Of a stretch of 64,000 nucleotides of DNA, positions 25,386-37,949 are shown one piece after another (within the stretch, counting starts at the first letter, position 1; every line of letters starts with the position of its first letter). Source of the stretch: Casuarina equisetifolia (lineage: Eukaryota; Streptophyta; Magnoliopsida; Fagales; Casuarinaceae). The notes beneath the pieces were generated by a model, which made no database searches, was not told the DNA's origin, and worked only from the letters and a program-made list of their open reading frames with translations. Location of the stretch: positions 5,277,501 to 5,341,500 of the forward strand of contig CM052361.1 of NCBI GenBank assembly GCA_028551475.1. Reading direction: 5' to 3'. The position numbers and the translations under genes are program-made.

Positions 25386-26834
25386 TATTACTCATTCATA
25401 TTAACAGAATCTTCGTTTGTGTTTGTTTCAAGATATATATTTATCCTACAAAACAAGTTGTATAGCCATTTGCTTACTATTTCCATCATTAAAACGTACG
25501 AGAAGGCTTTCATAGGATGCCTCTAATGCGTATTTATTAATGCAACTGTTCGACACTTCTATCTCCATATCGTCTCAGTAGGTACGAGGTCTAGGTAGGT
25601 ACTGCACCCATTTGAACACCATGTCTACTGTTTCCACTCTCCACTCTAGCCTCAACAGTACCCGATTTGTCCTTAAGGGTTAATTCAAGGCTGTTTCAAC
25701 TATATCTTTCTCCTCTTTCCTAGTTTTTCTTTTCTCAAAAGCCTCAAAAGACCCATAAGTTCTGATTCCAACATGGTAAAATCCTTAGTTTCTTTTAGGG
25801 TTGTAACAGTTGAATCAAACCTATCTATTAGGCTGAGTAGGGGTTTTTCTACTGGCTTGTATTTGAAAATTCTTTCCCAAGCCCCCTGATTGATCTACTG
25901 TAGCATTCTTCGAGTGTAATATGCAGTAGTTAATTCATGCTTAAGAGCTTGGATTTTAATAGTGGTAATCGGGAAATAGCTACGTATTCATTCTTTAAGG
26001 ATACCCAAGCTTCACTGGGTGAAAGAGCATGAGAGATTTTGTCAGAAACACTGACACTAGTAGTTGCAACACTAGCAATGCCTTTAGCTCCTTTTCTTGG
26101 TTCTTTTAGTGCTTCCCCTTCTCCACAAGACTAAGGATATCAACACCTTCTACTCTAGGCATTCCTTTATTGATAATAACCCAAAGATCCTGACACCTAA
26201 AGTAGGTAGTCATTCAATAGATCAATAAAGGTAGTTGCTACAATTGAATATGGACAAAAGCTGATAGGAGTTTGTGATTAAAGGTCCAGAAGGATTATAG
26301 GCTAATTAAGTACGGGTTTGATTCAGTGTGATTGGTGTGAACTCCATAGAAGACAAATGGTTTAGATTCTATAAGAAAAGCTTTGATACTACTGGTAGAA
26401 GGTTGACAGTGGCTTTGATGTGGAACGCAAATCAAAGATTCAAAGATTCCAAGAATACTCAAATCTGGACAAACTTTAATCTTTGCAGTTGCATACACAA
26501 TGAAATGGTTTGAAACGTTCACAGATTCATCATATACAAACGATTAAAGTTCTTGAAGAAAACGACATGCAACCCAAATACCGACCACTACACCAAGCAG
26601 TTCATACTTATAACATTATCTAAGGTACTTGAAAACCTTTCTTCTGGATTGAACATAAACACCAAGATCATCATTTTGTTCTTCATCGAGCCTCTCTCCA
26701 TTTTGAAATTTTCCCAAGTGGTGGGCTTCTCCAAAGATGCGGCTTTTAGGGGAGTGGGCGCACATTAGGGCCAACACCTAGGGAGTATGAAGGTTAAATC
26801 CTAGGTCTCTGTGGCTTGTCATTTGCCACAAAGC

Positions 26835-26887
26835 TCTATCAAAGTTCTATCAAAGTTCTATCAAAGTTCTATCAAAGTTCTATCAAA
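26835..26887. repeat. 11-bp minisatellite (TCTATCAAAGT, 4.8 copies)
   Basis: Four perfect tandem copies of TCTATCAAAGT followed by a partial fifth copy. The identity between copies suggests recent expansion by slippage. Confidence 0.93.
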
Positions 26888-28555
26888 TCTCCATAAGACA
26901 TCTTTAATTGATTCTCTAAATTCATTGAAGCCATAAGAATAAATGTATTTTTACGACAGAAAGCCCTAGGCTTAATTTGGAAACACCCATTCCAATTTAA
27001 AAAAAAAAAAACGTTTTAAATCACACAAGCATTTAAATTTTAGTGGAACCTTGAAAACCCTTTAGTTAGACTTTTTAATTAGCATGTTTGAAAGAGATAT
27101 TGAATGCTACAAGCTATTCAGTTTCAGATCACTTTTTAATTAGCATGTTTGGGATAGGCAACATCGATTGTTGGTCCCAAGCTGAAATTGTTAACATGTA
27201 CATTCAAATGAGCTATCCAATATCCTTGAGCGACAACTTTGAGATCTTGCGGTTGCTCCTGAACCATTAATGTCTCCTAAAGGTATGTTTTTATTTATCA
27301 TCCTGAATGTAGGAATTTTATAATCACAGTTGTGTCACGTCTCATGTGGGCATTAAAAGCCTGCTCCCGGAAAGGAAAAGTGGGAGATTTTAGCCATATA
27401 AAGGACCTTAGCTACTCCTCTCATTGAATTGGTCTTTTGAGATGAAACTCAAGCCCATAACACATCGCTCTCTAAATCACAACCAAGATAACTAGTATTT
27501 CATCACAATTAGAGGACTAGAAAGGATTAATTAGAGAGCAGTAAAAAACCTTTGCCTGCGTACATCACAAAAACTCAATCCTTACGGAAGCAGGAATGAA
27601 CCACTACCTGCGTCCAGATAAATACAGCAGTCCCATACCTCGTTTATTGACATCTTGTTAGCTGAAACTAGCCTCTGTTACCTTTGCACGGGCGGCATGG
27701 ACGTTCGGCAGAAGGAGCAGAACAAAAGCTTCAATCTTTACAAAAAAAAATGAGTGTCAGAGTGAATGATCTCAAACAGAAGAGGGAAAGACCATGCTTT
27801 CACACAACCTATAACATGTTTAAGGAATTAGACAACACACGTTGGACTTGATCATTTACAGTTATTTTAGGCTTTTGCTTCTACGCTAACCCTTTTGGTC
27901 CTCCACTCTAAAGGATAGTGAAAAAAGCTGCAACCATAAGGTCATCACGGGTTGCTACATAACGCACTACATCAAAATGGGCTGGTGGGGTTCCAATTTG
28001 ATCCCTTCACAGACAATCATATGCCTCAACCATTTAAGCATGTTGCCTGTGAAGATACAGCTTGGTGAACTCCAACAGGGAGACTAAACGTGTCAACCGC
28101 ACAACGCTACATGATCTGTAGGTGCTTTTATAATGGAGGACGGACGGTGCATCCCTGTTCACATGGTCCACCCCTTTGATCATATTATTTATTAAAAAAA
28201 GAAAACCTTTGGACTGGTGTGGTTTTTGTCTGCAGAGAAAGGTGATGGTGGTGTGCAGCACATGGGCTTGCTTCATGGTGAAGACAGGAAGGGAAAGAAT
28301 TTCAGAACAAACAGTAGCAGATGAAAAGAAAATGACAAACTAAGGCAAGTATGGGTTCACGGGTGATCATCTTCTGTTCTCAGCCAACTAACAAATAATA
28401 TTCCGAGTCGTGCCAGGAGATCATTCACGCCTAGTATTTTGACCCTACCCACCATTTCCATTATCACATGCCATTCCCAAAGCTCAAGTCTCTCTCTCAG
28501 GCGCTCTTCTCTCTCCCTCTTTCTCTCTGAGGCGGGGCCTAGTTGTTCATGGTTG

Positions 28556-28563
28556 TATATAAA
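28556..28563 (+). promoter_or_regulatory. TATA box of the secreted-protein gene
   Basis: TATATAAA about 110 bases before the start codon at 28671, downstream of a CT-rich stretch. Position and sequence fit a plant core promoter. Confidence 0.65.
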
Positions 28564-28670
28564 GTTAGGCGACTTTGGCTTCTTCTACAGACTATGATAC
28601 TCACGTGTGTGCTAGAGAGGTGTAACGCTACGGTGTAGCAAGAGGACTTTTGCCTTTTGTTCATTTCCGA

Positions 28671-31600
28671 ATGGGTTCTTCTTCAAGTTGTTGGGTGCAA
28701 CTCTTCTTCTTCGTTGGGGTTTGGTTCGTCTTCGATGTTGGCTGTCTTGACGCTGCAGCCGCACCAAAGACAGCGCCCGTGAGTGGCATTTCAAAGGTGG
28801 AAGATGCTGTCAATTTCCATATATACTATGGCCAGAACTTCAAAGTTATCAAGAACGCCATTGACGGGAAGAGCTACCTTCTCATCCAGGTACCATAGTT
28901 TCTCTCTTACTCGTGGGAAATTTCGGCTGGTCCAAGACGAGTTCGACTTGCCTCTAATTTTTCAGCTAACACAAATCAAATTTTAGCAATATATATTTAC
29001 AAACTTCTTGCTCTGAGACAAAACCAACACTTATATAGTTTAATGGACTAATATACAACCGCATTATGCATAAAATGTTTTTGTTAGAAGCTAAAGAGGA
29101 TATAGAGTATAAACTTTTCTTTTGCTATATGATTTTGAGAGAGAGGACGCTAAAAGAGATTGGCAACTTAGATTTATTCCCGTAACCTATGAGAGAATCT
29201 GCACCTATGAACAAGTATGTCTTCTTCCCGCATGATCGATAATGGGAACATCAAACAAGTAGTAAAGTCATTCATTATATATGTAATTTGGGTTCCATTC
29301 CATTCACTAGTTAGTCACGGGTGACACTGTTCTTCTCGGTTAAGGCTAAACGTTGTGCCTTTTGGCCTTTAGTTCCGATGCCTCTTACCACGCATACATC
29401 ATCCGGTATTGAAGGGGTGCTAATATTTATCAGTTTTTGCTCTTCTTAAATGAATGATAATTATCAGAATAATTCGAGGATGGCAACGAGGACGAGGTAT
29501 TGCACCTCGAGGATCAAATCATTTGTCGTTCCACTCTCAAACTTTTCCATCGATGCAGAATTATTTCCAGGTACTGTGCTTGCCCGACATTGGCTTATGC
29601 TATTAAAACCAAACACTTAGGCTAGAGTTTAGCCTTTTCACTTCACATTATTGAATAATGTAGCAACCCGTTGCACGCTATTCACCTTCTTCATGCGTCC
29701 CTTAGGACCTTCTTCTTTTATGTTTACAGTAAAATAGCATCATTATTATCATCATTGTAGCAATAACAGATGCAAAAGCCTAATAATCCTAAACAATAAA
29801 AGAAACTATTTGATTTTATTTCTGTCTTTTGGTCCTCATTTCATCTGATGAGTGATTTTAACTCCGCCATTTTTTCTATGAAATTTCAGTTTCCTTTTTC
29901 GAGGTGAGGACCAGGGGCCTACTGTAAGTTGTAATTCTTACTACTCGGCAATGCTCTGATATTTGGAGCGGTTGTTTTTCATCCTAAGACAGGTTCAAAC
30001 AACTACAGCTGAAGGATTTTAACTAGTTTGATTTTGCTTGCCTTGTTTATCTTATTGTCCCGCAGCTTTTAGGCTTACTAGGGAACCTAAAGGGCATGAC
30101 ATCAGAGTCTGTGGCTTCTCCATGTGTATTAAAACTATACCAAAATGGAGAAATTAAGATAATCAATAAGACTGATCCGCAGGAGCTTGTGCAATTCGGG
30201 GCACACTTTGTCCCCAATACTGATCAACAAGAAGCTTGCAATACTGCTTCATTTGTTCCCTTCGCAGAAGAGACACCTCTACAGGTAAGATGCGCTCAGA
30301 TTTTCATTTCTTCCCAAAAAATGGTTCATGCATGGATATGATTACCTATGTGTTTCTTGTTTTTGCTAGATGGCAGAGTGGATCAAGTTCCTTGGAGTTT
30401 TCGCAAATCTTGAAACGAGAGCCAACGAAGTCTATGATGCAGTAAGTATGGCGCCAAATTTGTATAAACCTGTAAACCTATAAGCCCAGTAGGTTTGAAG
30501 ACGAAAAGTTCAGCTAGAAACAATGGCCTTCTTGTGGCCGAAGAGGAAGTTCCTTTGTTTTTCATAGTTTGCTTCTTGCAGGTGAAAAGCAACTATTTAT
30601 GCTTGACTAAAGTCGCAGCAAGCAAGAATTCTTTCAAACCGACGGTCGCTTGGATGGGATATTATGAGGTCTATACCATATCACATTCATGTGTTTGTAC
30701 CTATGCATTTCCTTTACAACTCAAAGATTATCTATCTAAATTAACCTTTAACTCTTGATCTGTGTTGTCAAGCATTTCTATCTTCTTAATACTTCTTATG
30801 ACAGCAGAAATTGTCTTCAGTTGTTGCAAAAGAACTTTTTTTATTCATCGCTTCTCTGACAAGGAACAATTAGAAAACTAAGACAAAGTCAAATGGAAGA
30901 CTAATGCCCCACCTTCTGTTTGCCTTGCTCTTACCTTGCAGAGTGTCTGGTCATTTACAAAGGAAACGCACAAGTTGAAGGTACCAAATTAACATTGAAA
31001 CTTGTGATGATGTTGAACCATAATACCGTAGAACACGTTGGTTCTGTAGTGAGATGGAATGATTGTATTTGTATGTTTGAGTTATAATATTTTCCATGTA
31101 GAAAGCAGCTTTTATAGAACAACCTAAAAGACTCTTATTGCTAAACCTAACTAAGCCAATCCTTCTAAATCTTTCACCGGATTTGTGTTAATCTGAACCT
31201 CCGATGCAGTATACAGAAGATGCAGGTGGAGAGAATGTGGACAAGTCTATCAATAGGATAACTTACAACATCTCCAATCCTGAGGATTTGGAGCAACTGC
31301 ATGCCATACTTTGTGTAAGTTGAATGAAAGTATTGAATCTTTTGTGAAAAGCTTATTAGAATGTCAACTTCGAGATGAGAAACCCCAGTGCTCTTGTTAA
31401 AATTCTAAACTCTTTCTTACTCAATCATGTGTGGGAAAGAGACTTAGAGGCTACTCGCTATTATATCTCTCATCCAACTTCGATGAAAATCTTACATGCT
31501 TTGTATAATTGAATTGGATCCAGCATTTACTCAAACTCATTTCTCCTTTCAGACTGTGGATGTGCTTATAGACGAAACGTATACAACTGATCCGGCCAAC

Positions 31601-32150
31601 TACACTTTATCAACATTTTTCCAAAATATAGGTATTGAAGACCACTCTTGTTTTGCTTTTCTTGCAAACCAAAGTCTATGGAGATTTGACAAAAGTGTTT
31701 CAAACTCAACTCTTGGTCAGTACTTCTCTTCTTCTAGATTTCAATTCGCTTTTTCTTTAAATGATGCAGTCATTGTTAACAGCAGAAGTCTTCGATTATT
31801 TCTTTCCTTCTTTTTAAATGTAGTAGTTTGTTCGATCTCTTCTTTTGTTTTCATTCTGAATTTTCTATGTGAAGATTGGTTTGATGGAGCGGTCTCTCAG
31901 CCTCAACTGGTTTTAGCGGATCTTGCTGAAGCTTTATTTCCTTCGGGAAATTACACAACAACGTACTTTAGAAACCTTTCAAAGGTAGATATATTAGTCT
32001 TCTAAAGAAGTCGAGGGGTCTTTATGGTTCATACTTTAACTTAAAACTTCTTGAAACTTACAGGAAGAAGCAGTAATAAGCATTACTCCTGACATGTGTC
32101 AGCGGGAACCCTCCACAGATATGCAACCCAAATTGGTAGCTTGCGGATAA
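28671..32150 (+). CDS. Secreted protein of unknown function, possibly with a periplasmic-binding (TroA/BtuF-like) fold
   Basis: Eleven exons: 28671-28889, 29468-29570, 29890-29903, 30066-30284, 30370-30441, 30582-30668, 30942-30980, 31210-31314, 31553-31715, 31875-31984, 32064-32150. All have GT-AG borders and compatible phases, giving 405 residues; exon 3 is only 14 bases. The N-terminus is a clear signal peptide ([21 protein letters not shown]), so the protein enters the secretory pathway. Several N-x-S/T sites lie in the second half. The middle, from about '[20 protein letters not shown]' to '[10 protein letters not shown]', recalls the region linking the two lobes of bacterial metal- or cobalamin-binding receptors; this is impression from memory, not alignment. 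No membrane anchor is seen at the C-terminus. An in-frame ATG at 28650 is possible, but 28671 puts the signal peptide at the very N-terminus. Gene structure is firm; function is not known. Confidence 0.82.
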
Positions 32151-33113
32151 TGCATTCAAATGCTCTGTTTTTTTTTTTTTTTTTTCCTTCTGTTCCAAGT
32201 TTCTTTCAAATTTCCTTGATTCCATGATATAGATTACACAAAGAATGTAGCTTTTCATTTCTTAATTTGGATATGCTTTGTGGAACTCGGAGTTCCTTTG
32301 TAATGTCTCATTAAGTTGCCAACAGTCACAGCCTTACTTTGTTCTTAAGTTTACCTCTGGGGAAAAATTAACTAGCGTTCGACCATAAATGTGTAGTATG
32401 CTTAACTCTATATGCATCCAAAGATGGAAGTTTTTTCGAATATCTGCCATTCAATTTGATAAGGCCATGTCAAACTAGATTGGTGGTTTTCTGGAGAATG
32501 TTCAGGATTGCACAATGACACAATCATCCACCTGTAGAAGAAACTAATCTAGCGAGCCAATCGAATGAGTGGTCCAAATAGCTCAAAGTGGAGGAAACTT
32601 GATGCAACAAGCAGGGCACGAACTGCCCGATAAACAAAAAGCACAAAAACATCTGCAAGAAGCAAGGGTGGGGGGAAGGGAATAATAGTGCCATGCAGTA
32701 ATTTTCTGCTTTGAAATTGAGGCAAGTGATCCATCAAAAATGTTCACAGTAACTGTTTACTTCTTTCCTTTCAATTACATTAGGTTAATTGCAACACATT
32801 GTCAAGGCTACAAAACAGATGCAATCAAGCAACCACAACTTACGTGCACTGCAGGAACCTGAGGCATGAAACCGAGAAATCATGACAGAAAGAAAGAAAA
32901 TAAAAGAAAAGAAAAGACAAAGGAAGAAGAAGAAGAAGACGATTCTAACACCAACTTAGAGGACAAGACTGCTTGATTATAAAAGAGAGAAATCAGTAAC
33001 AGCAGAGCCTTATGTAAACTCAATTTTGATTGTTTCAAACATAAATATGGTTCCGGCTGTTAAGTAAGTTTAAAGCTAAGAACTTCAAGAGGAACAGGCA
33101 TATCTTAAAAATT
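32151..33113. other. Intergenic region between convergent genes
   Basis: About 960 bases separating the stop codons of the secreted-protein gene (+) and the ALIS gene (-). It contains a T21-22 run near 32168-32188 and the 3' flanks of both genes. I see no further gene. Confidence 0.6.
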
Positions 33114-36100
33114 TCAATTCAGAGATCCTCTGTTCCAAGACAGGTAGGATGGGTCCCCAAGAGGCCTGCAAAGAAAGAAGTAACGATTTCAGACAAATCT
33201 TAAGCATGACCTAGACTTAACAAGCGGTTGGCCTTTCAACTCAAACAAACTAGATATTAATATTTCAATCAGGGTGGTATCAAGCTTGATTTTCTGTAGG
33301 GGAACATGTAAGGCAGACAACGTTTTGAACAAGACCAACAAAATCTATTCTGTACAAAGGCTACCAACCTTAAGTATAAATTTATAGAATTAAACCCTTA
33401 AGCTGAGTGGGTAGCACCTCTAAAAAATTGATCAAAGACAAAACCTCAAATTTTAACTCCCATGCCTTAATTCCAGAAGTACACAAGGAGTAAGAAGTGC
33501 TAACAGTAACCACACAACACATAGCCTACGGTAATCTTAAAACAGAATTTTCAAAGCAAAAAGGGAAACCAGCTCTGGCTGAGCATAGTGATTACATAAG
33601 ATTTTAAACCATCCACTCACCTTGGTTTGATCACATACAGAAGTATGAAGCTGATAGCCATAAATAAGCATAATCCACCAACAGTAAGATATGCTACGCC
33701 CAGAAAGTCATTTTTGCCACCAATCCAGCTCGTGGTTGAAAGAACCAACCTCTTTTTGCCACCAAAACTATAAGTGTTGTAATTGTTCTGTATGACTACT
33801 GTTACTACATCATTGGCTTCAAGATCTGTCTCTATCTTCCCATAAAGTTTTCTGAAAGTTGGCAATGCTGCAGTTCGCATCCAAACAATAAGATCCACTT
33901 GTTCACTCAACTGTCACATGAAAAACCAATCAAATTTCCTTCTTTAGAACATACGTGGAAGGATAATTCAAAGAGGGAAAAGAAGGCAGGGTCGAGGGGT
34001 TAGGTTTTAGAGTTGAGGGGGAAAGGAACATGAAATGATGAATCAAGCTAGTAAGTAAGAAAAGCCATATTACAGGTATGCTCGCATTTAGTTTGGCACC
34101 CCCAATCAGGCCTCCACTCTGAAAGTTCTTAGGATAGACATCAGAGCCAAATTTACTCTCTTGGTCACTTTTCCATGCTATGTTCTTTTTGCTGACCTCT
34201 AGCTTCTTTTTTTTCACTGAAAAGCCATACGTGTCATTAAACAAACTCCAAGCAATGAGGCCACATGGAACAATTGGAGTATTTTGTTCAGTAACTGCTT
34301 CAGGTTTACACGAACTTGTGTCACTCTCGCTCGCCCTGCTTCTCAATTGTTTGTCACTTCTACTCTTGACATATCTGAAATAGTATCAAACACTACAGAT
34401 AAGTTCCCAGATATTTCAGAAGATTTCAAAACTGGCAGACTGCACTTGTCAAATCAAATTAAAAGTTTGCCATAGGATACGGGAAAGAGAAATAGGAGGT
34501 CTAGGAGAGTTTAAATTGAAAGCAATATATGCGGAAAAAAAAAATTCTTACGAAAGTAACTAAATAGTACTATAAGTGGTCACCTAACACCTCTAGCTTT
34601 TTAACATCTGTGAAGCTTTCAAGTCTCTATTAGTTTCTTTCCTTTAAATTTATTTTTCCTTAAATATAGTAAAAATAAATGTCTGATTCTTTTCTCAATT
34701 TTCAATTTCTTTTTCTAAAGTCACTATCTTTTTTCCAAAAGGTTCAAAAGAAAAAGAACCACAGGCAACAAAGCTATAAATAGTTTCAGCACATAATATA
34801 AGTTTCCAGCAGATTAATAACCCTAAAGCTCCGGTCCATGCTCTCTAGAAAATGTATACCAGAAGAAAATGAGGGATATCACTAATCTATCCCAGGATCG
34901 TCCAATTTTTGTGTCACTTGGGTGTTAAGCACTACTTTTGATCAGAAAATTCAAATTCAAACAACTCTATTATGATGTCACCTAAGAAATTCAGCGACCA
35001 ATATCCTCATTTGCCTAACAAAAAAGGAACTGATATTCCCTAGAGTTTATTTCATCTCTCCTCTCTTGATTTGCGAACAAACAGACTCTGCATAAGGAAA
35101 AATTATTTGCTAGAATAGGGAGGAAAAAAAAAGTGTATCCCCTCCAAAGAAATAGCAACATACAGGACTTTCACATAAGAGCTTGTACAATGATCAAACT
35201 AAAAATAGTGATCATTCCACAAGATGTGTTTCTTCATTTCTCTTTTGTCATTATTCTGCCCTATGATTTGGATTTTTCCCTTTTCCTCCAAATAAAGCAA
35301 ACACACTTAGATTCTAAGATGTCTCAAACTGATTATCAAAATAAGAGGAAGAGAGCTAACTTAGTATAATACAAACCAAGAACCCAGCAACCCAGTTCCC
35401 CAATGTCTGTTTAGGTTCTCAAAGACAGTGATATATACATATTAATACAGGTATATATATAGATCTGTGGTGTACTCTTCTTTCCTCAAAACACCTCCTA
35501 TCTTACTTTTAGAGTCAAATTAGAAGAAAAACTGTTCTGGAAACAAACCAACACCAAACAGGAGCTTTTATGGTCTTGGATACCTAACTACCTGGAAAGA
35601 TGAAAGCCAAGACCACTATTCAAAAAAAGCAGCATGCCCATAATCTGGCAATGAGATGCCTAAATTTCTTTCGATGAATACATACTTGAGCCACACAAAC
35701 ATTTAGGAGATAAGCACACAGATCATCAACCAACTCAAGTTAGAACAATATTTCTGTTTCAAACCTAAATCTCCTCTCTGTTTTTCTTATTTTTTAGTTA
35801 TTGGTACAGCAACATACACACGTCCCTTATCCGTTTTGGAAGTACAACCTTATCCTCCATTCCTTACTCGGAACCTCCCTTACCTTCTGAGTCAATCAAG
35901 AAATCCCCAATTCTATGCCTTGCTTAAACAACTGAAACTGCAATTTGACACTGTAAAGTGATCACCTCAGTATGTTGAGGAATGCCAAAGCAACTCAAGT
36001 TGGAACAGTATTTCTGTTTCAAACCTAAATCTCCTCTCTGTTTTTCTTATTTTTTAGTTATTGGTACAGCAACACACACACATCCTTTATCCATTTTGGA

Positions 36101-37949
36101 AGTACAACCTTATCCTCCATTCCTTACTTGGAACCTCCCTTACCTTCTGAGTCAATCAAAAAATCCCCAATTCTGTGCCTTGCTTAAACAACTGAAACTG
36201 CAATTTGACTGTAAAGTGATCACCTCAGTACGTTGAGAAATGCCAAACCAACTCAAGCTGGAACGGTATTTCCGCTTCAAACCTAAATCTACTGCAATTT
36301 GACTGTAAAGTGATCACCTCAGTACGTTGAGAAATGCCAAACCAACTCAAGCTGGAACGGTATTTCCGCTTCAAACCTAAATCTCCTCTCTGTTTTTCTT
36401 ATTTTTTAGTTATTGGTACAGCAACACACACACGTCCCTTATCCGTTTTGGAGGTACAACCTTATCCTCCGTTCCTTACTCAGAACCTCCCTTACCATCT
36501 GAATCGATCAAGAGATGCCCAATTCTATGCCTTGCTTAAACAACTGAAACTTCAATTTGAATGTAAAGTGATCAGCTCAGTATGTTAAGGAATGCCAAAC
36601 CATGAAGTAACCAACCAGAAGCACACATATAGACGCCATACAAACCTACTACTAAGGAAAGAACTAGGTATATTCATTCCGTCCCCCAAATCCTTACCAA
36701 AAGAGAGATAACCGTATAAATAAATAAAATCTCTTCAAGTGATTCCAACATACCGACGATGATTTTGGTAGAAGTTATCAAGCTGATAATAGATATATAT
36801 AGGACTTTTCATTTGCTTTGGAACCTGAAAATTATCAAATTAGTGCAGACTTTTAGATGTAGACATTATTAAACTGGAGTTGAAAGACAAATACATAGAG
36901 AGGAAATCAAATCCTAAGCTACATCAAATCCATAAGAGCCAAAGGAATTGGAACTAACAGTCAATTTCTTAGTACATGTCTTGTTAGTTTCACTACTTTG
37001 AATATATGCAAGCTTATTGTAGCTGTAATTACGAGGAACACAATCCTCATCATAGCGGTCCACAATTTCCACAACCTGAATGTCAAAGAGCAGATAATTT
37101 AATAACAATCCATTACCAACACTGAAACTTCTTGAAAAATTAAAAGGATTATAATATCTTACGTGTTCTGATGCAAATAAAGAAGCAAGGCCGATGGGAA
37201 TAAAGACAATGCCAACAAAGATAAACGTTGTAATGACCTGAAACACAAAAGAAAAAGAGTTGATATGCGAAGAAGATTGAGAAAAGCAATAGAAAAAAGA
37301 AGCCAAGAAAAGGCTCTTGCATTCTACAATTATGTAAAAGTGTATTCGTTTAGTTATACCCATCCCGGTGTCAAAATTGGTTTGCAAGCAGGAAGCTCTT
37401 GTTGCGTAAACCTAGAATCTGCAATAAAAATAAAAAATAAAAAACCAGAAAGAATGAACTATTAACATATAATGCGTTAACATCATCAACTATAACTAAA
37501 AGGCCATAAACAGAAATCCTTTTTCTAACTTGATCTCCTAAAAACAAAATTTATGGCCGGCGATTCAACTGACGCTTTTAAGAGCTAATTTCACAAATGC
37601 AAGATCCTTTTTATAGATGCAGCCCTCACATAATCTAATATCGGGGATACTTTCGGTGCGTACAGGGATGTTAATAGCGAAGACACAACAACAAGATCAA
37701 TACCATTCAAAATCTCCATCAGATTTCAGTGTATACTCCAAAAGAGGCAAATGTACACGCATAAAAACATGCGCAATCACCCAGCACAAGAAAAAAAGAA
37801 AAAAAGAGCCTAATTGGAATGCCATTGAAGAAGAATTGCCGGTACTCACATTTGGGTTTCTTGGAATTCCTCTTGGAAACGGAGATTGAACCCAAGGCCG
37901 CGTCTTTGGCACCTCCCGAGCTCGTTGCTCCCCTGGTCTCCATCTCCAC
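33114..37949 (-). CDS. ALIS: ALA-interacting subunit, CDC50/LEM3 family
   Basis: Eight exons on the minus strand: 37850-37949, 37360-37418, 37163-37237, 36959-37075, 36754-36824, 34074-34374, 33621-33910, 33114-33165. Phases join to 354 residues, matching the ~350 of plant ALIS proteins. Visible family features: the RFTQQELPACKPILTPGW motif before the first membrane segment (residues ~54-78, FIFVGIVFIPIGLASLF), an extracytosolic loop with cysteines and N-glycosylation sites, IYIYYQLDNFYQNHRRYVKS, the I-V-P-C-G-L-I-A-W-S motif, and a second membrane segment near 311-335. ALIS proteins are the beta subunits of P4-ATPase phospholipid flippases and are needed for their exit from the ER. The 2.4-kb intron between exons 5 and 6 carries a tandem repeat. 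Which ALIS member this is cannot be settled here. Confidence 0.95.
35728..36602. repeat. ~258-bp tandem repeat inside the large ALIS intron
   Basis: Four consecutive units beginning near 35732, 35991, 36249 and 36344, each starting with a CAACTCAAG phrase and ending with a CTCAGTA(T/C)GTTGAGGAATGCC-like phrase. The first, second and fourth are near full length (~258 bp). The third is only ~95 bp: it jumps from AAACCTAAATCT to ACTGCAATTTG, an internal deletion of about 160 bp. Units 3 and 4 share substitutions absent from units 1 and 2 (for example GAACGGTATTTCCGC), so they are sister copies. Confidence 0.92.

Larger units (their letters stand above)
25257..28670. other. Intergenic region between the NAC gene and the secreted-protein gene
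   Basis: No recognisable coding exon. It holds the NAC 3' flank, an 11-bp minisatellite at 26835-26887, and a short repeated phrase TTTTTAATTAGCATGTTTG near 27073 and 27132. The last 200 bases carry a CT-rich stretch and a TATA box that look like the promoter of the next gene. Confidence 0.6.

Noticed and set aside
25800..26780. Retrotransposon remnant suspected from long rambling frames
   Set aside because: I found no reverse transcriptase, integrase, gag or LTR signature.
35982..36588. Two similar 84-codon open frames as real genes
   Set aside because: They are two units of the intronic tandem repeat on the strand opposite to the ALIS gene; no splice sites, start context or known domain supports coding. 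Kept only as a finding about the repeat.
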